Shown here: positions 63,303 to 64,000 of the stretch, piece by piece
Numbering within the stretch: position 1 is the first letter of the stretch
Layout: each line of letters begins with the position of its first letter
Assembly (NCBI GenBank): GCA_947647275.1
Contig: CANSJQ010000002.1
Coordinates: 69,795 to 133,794, forward strand
Length of the DNA: 64,000 nucleotides
Reading direction: 5' to 3'
From: an uncultured Clostridiaceae bacterium
Lineage (GTDB): Bacteria > Bacillota > Clostridia > TANB77 > CAG-508
The notes under the pieces: model-generated
What the model was told of the DNA's origin: nothing
Databases searched by the model: none
What the model saw: only the letters and a program-made list of their open reading frames with translations
Position numbers and translations under genes: made by a program

Positions 63303-63350
63303 GATATGAAATATTTTTAATGTAAAATATAGCGTAATCTTATTTTAATT

Positions 63351-63384
63351 AAACAAAAGACAGCTGATATATTGCTGTCTTTAT
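63351..63384 (-). terminator. Terminator of the ABC permease gene
   Basis: AAGACAGC and GCTGTCTT pair across TGATATATT; TTTTGTTTAA follows on the minus strand. Confidence 0.8.
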
Positions 63385-63405
63385 ATATTTTTACTAAATT
63401 TATTT

Positions 63406-64000
63406 TTATCTTCTATCAAAAACTTTTTGTAACAATACAACTGATCCATACATTACTGCTGCTACTATTGCTAGTATTATAACTCCTGTCATTACTAAGT
63501 CTAATTGGAATACTTGACCTCCATATACTATTAAATAGCCAAGCCCTGCTTTTGAAACTAGGAATTCTCCTGTTATTACACCTACTAATGATAGGCCTAT
63601 ATTTACCTTTAAGGAGTTAAAAAATGTATGCTTGTTAGCTGGTATTATTATTCTTGTTAGTATTTGAAGTTTGTTTGCATGAAATGTTTGTGCCATTTTT
63701 ATTAGTTCCTTATCTGTATTTAAGAAACCATTTAGTATTTCTAATATTGTTACTATTAAGGAAATTGCAAGTGCCATTACTATAATTGCTGGCATTCCTG
63801 CACCTACCCAAATTATTATCACTGGTCCGAAGAGCTACTTTTGGCAAACTATTTAGTACTACTAAAAATGGCTCTGATACCTTTGATAAAAATTTAGACC
63901 ACCATAACATTATTGCAATTACTGCTCCTAAAAACGTTCCAAGTAAAAAACCTATTAAGGTTTCTATACAAGTTACTTTAATATGTTCTAATAAGTTATT
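63406..64000 (-). CDS. ABC transporter permease (SsuC/TauC type), partial, requires a +1 frameshift at CGG
   Basis: C-terminal ~198 codons of a binding-protein-dependent permease; the start is beyond the window. From the edge the frame reads ETLIGFLLGTFLGAVIA ... EPFLVVLNSLPKVAL, then CGG. The zero frame stops 38 codons after the CGG. Skipping the C at 63829 gives GPVIIIWVGAGMPAIIVM and continues to the normal end (QKVFDRR). LPKVAL-G-P is the EAA-loop region of this permease family, so the shift falls in a highly conserved spot. Likely partner of the 57951 substrate-binding protein. Confidence 0.9.

Noticed and set aside
2149..63829. Explaining the five frameshifts as homopolymer sequencing errors
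   Set aside because: None lies in a homopolymer run; all add one C in the same codon phase before a glycine codon. Read-level checking is still needed.
2149..63829. CGG reassigned to another amino acid instead of frameshifting
   Set aside because: In the five genes the zero frame after CGG hits a stop and matches no family, while the +1 frame restores it, so simple reassignment cannot explain them.

Overview
This window comes from a low-GC, Gram-positive, spore-forming bacterium, most likely an uncultured gut-type Clostridia. The evidence is very AT-rich codon use, strong GGAGG ribosome binding sites, SpoIIE and a Spo0E-like phosphatase, a MurE with the meso-diaminopimelate DNPR motif, YabE-like 3D and WG-repeat proteins, sortase-type surface proteins and a Gram-positive-style type IV secretion cluster. 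Most genes lie on the minus strand.

Layout. 1-5.2 kb: murein and division genes murE-mraY-ftsW-murG (murG cut by the window edge; no murF or murD here). 5.3-11.6 kb: a surface-protein cluster with a membrane-anchored cohesin-like protein, a giant cohesin/SpaA-repeat/dockerin-like protein and a cohesin-like protein with a PDEK-repeat stalk and sorting signal. 11.9-18 kb: small-multidrug-export family protein, a broken small membrane gene, a two-component system, an AI-2E-family permease and exonuclease III. 18.2-28.9 kb: HExxH metallopeptidase, two paralogous lipoproteins, 3D/G5 protein, TatD, AcpS, WG-repeat protein, SpoIIE, pilin-like protein. 29.2-33.7 kb: a thioester and repeat-domain surface protein. 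33.9-36.9 kb: a small accessory region at a tRNA-Cys/tRNA-Gly pair, with three copies of a ~120 bp repeat, a degenerate tRNA, a PIN-domain gene and two candidate type I toxin-antitoxin-like loci. 37-53.1 kb: D-Ala-D-Ala carboxypeptidase, an unknown gene, then a type IV secretion cluster (three VirB2-like pilins, PrgI, TraC-like, VirB4, VirB6-like, a SleB-NlpC/P60 wall hydrolase and two related membrane proteins). 53.5-64 kb: Spo0E-like protein, two M16 peptidases, YqeY, ribosomal protein S21, an ABC substrate-binding protein, an M29 aminopeptidase, HflC/HflK and a partial ABC permease.

The main discovery is a recurrent +1 frameshift at the codon CGG. Five unrelated genes (ftsW, exoA, the D-Ala-D-Ala carboxypeptidase, the T4SS wall hydrolase and the ABC permease) each have one extra C placed exactly between two codons, directly before a conserved glycine GGA or GGT. 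In every case the zero frame reads CGG and then runs into a stop, and skipping that C restores the full conserved protein. By eye CGG is otherwise almost absent: I found only five further in-frame CGG codons, in four genes that mostly look compositionally foreign. The consistent phase argues against random sequencing error and suggests that CGG is an unassigned or starved codon at which ribosomes shift +1.

All assignments were made by reading the sequence alone; no database search or folding program was run.
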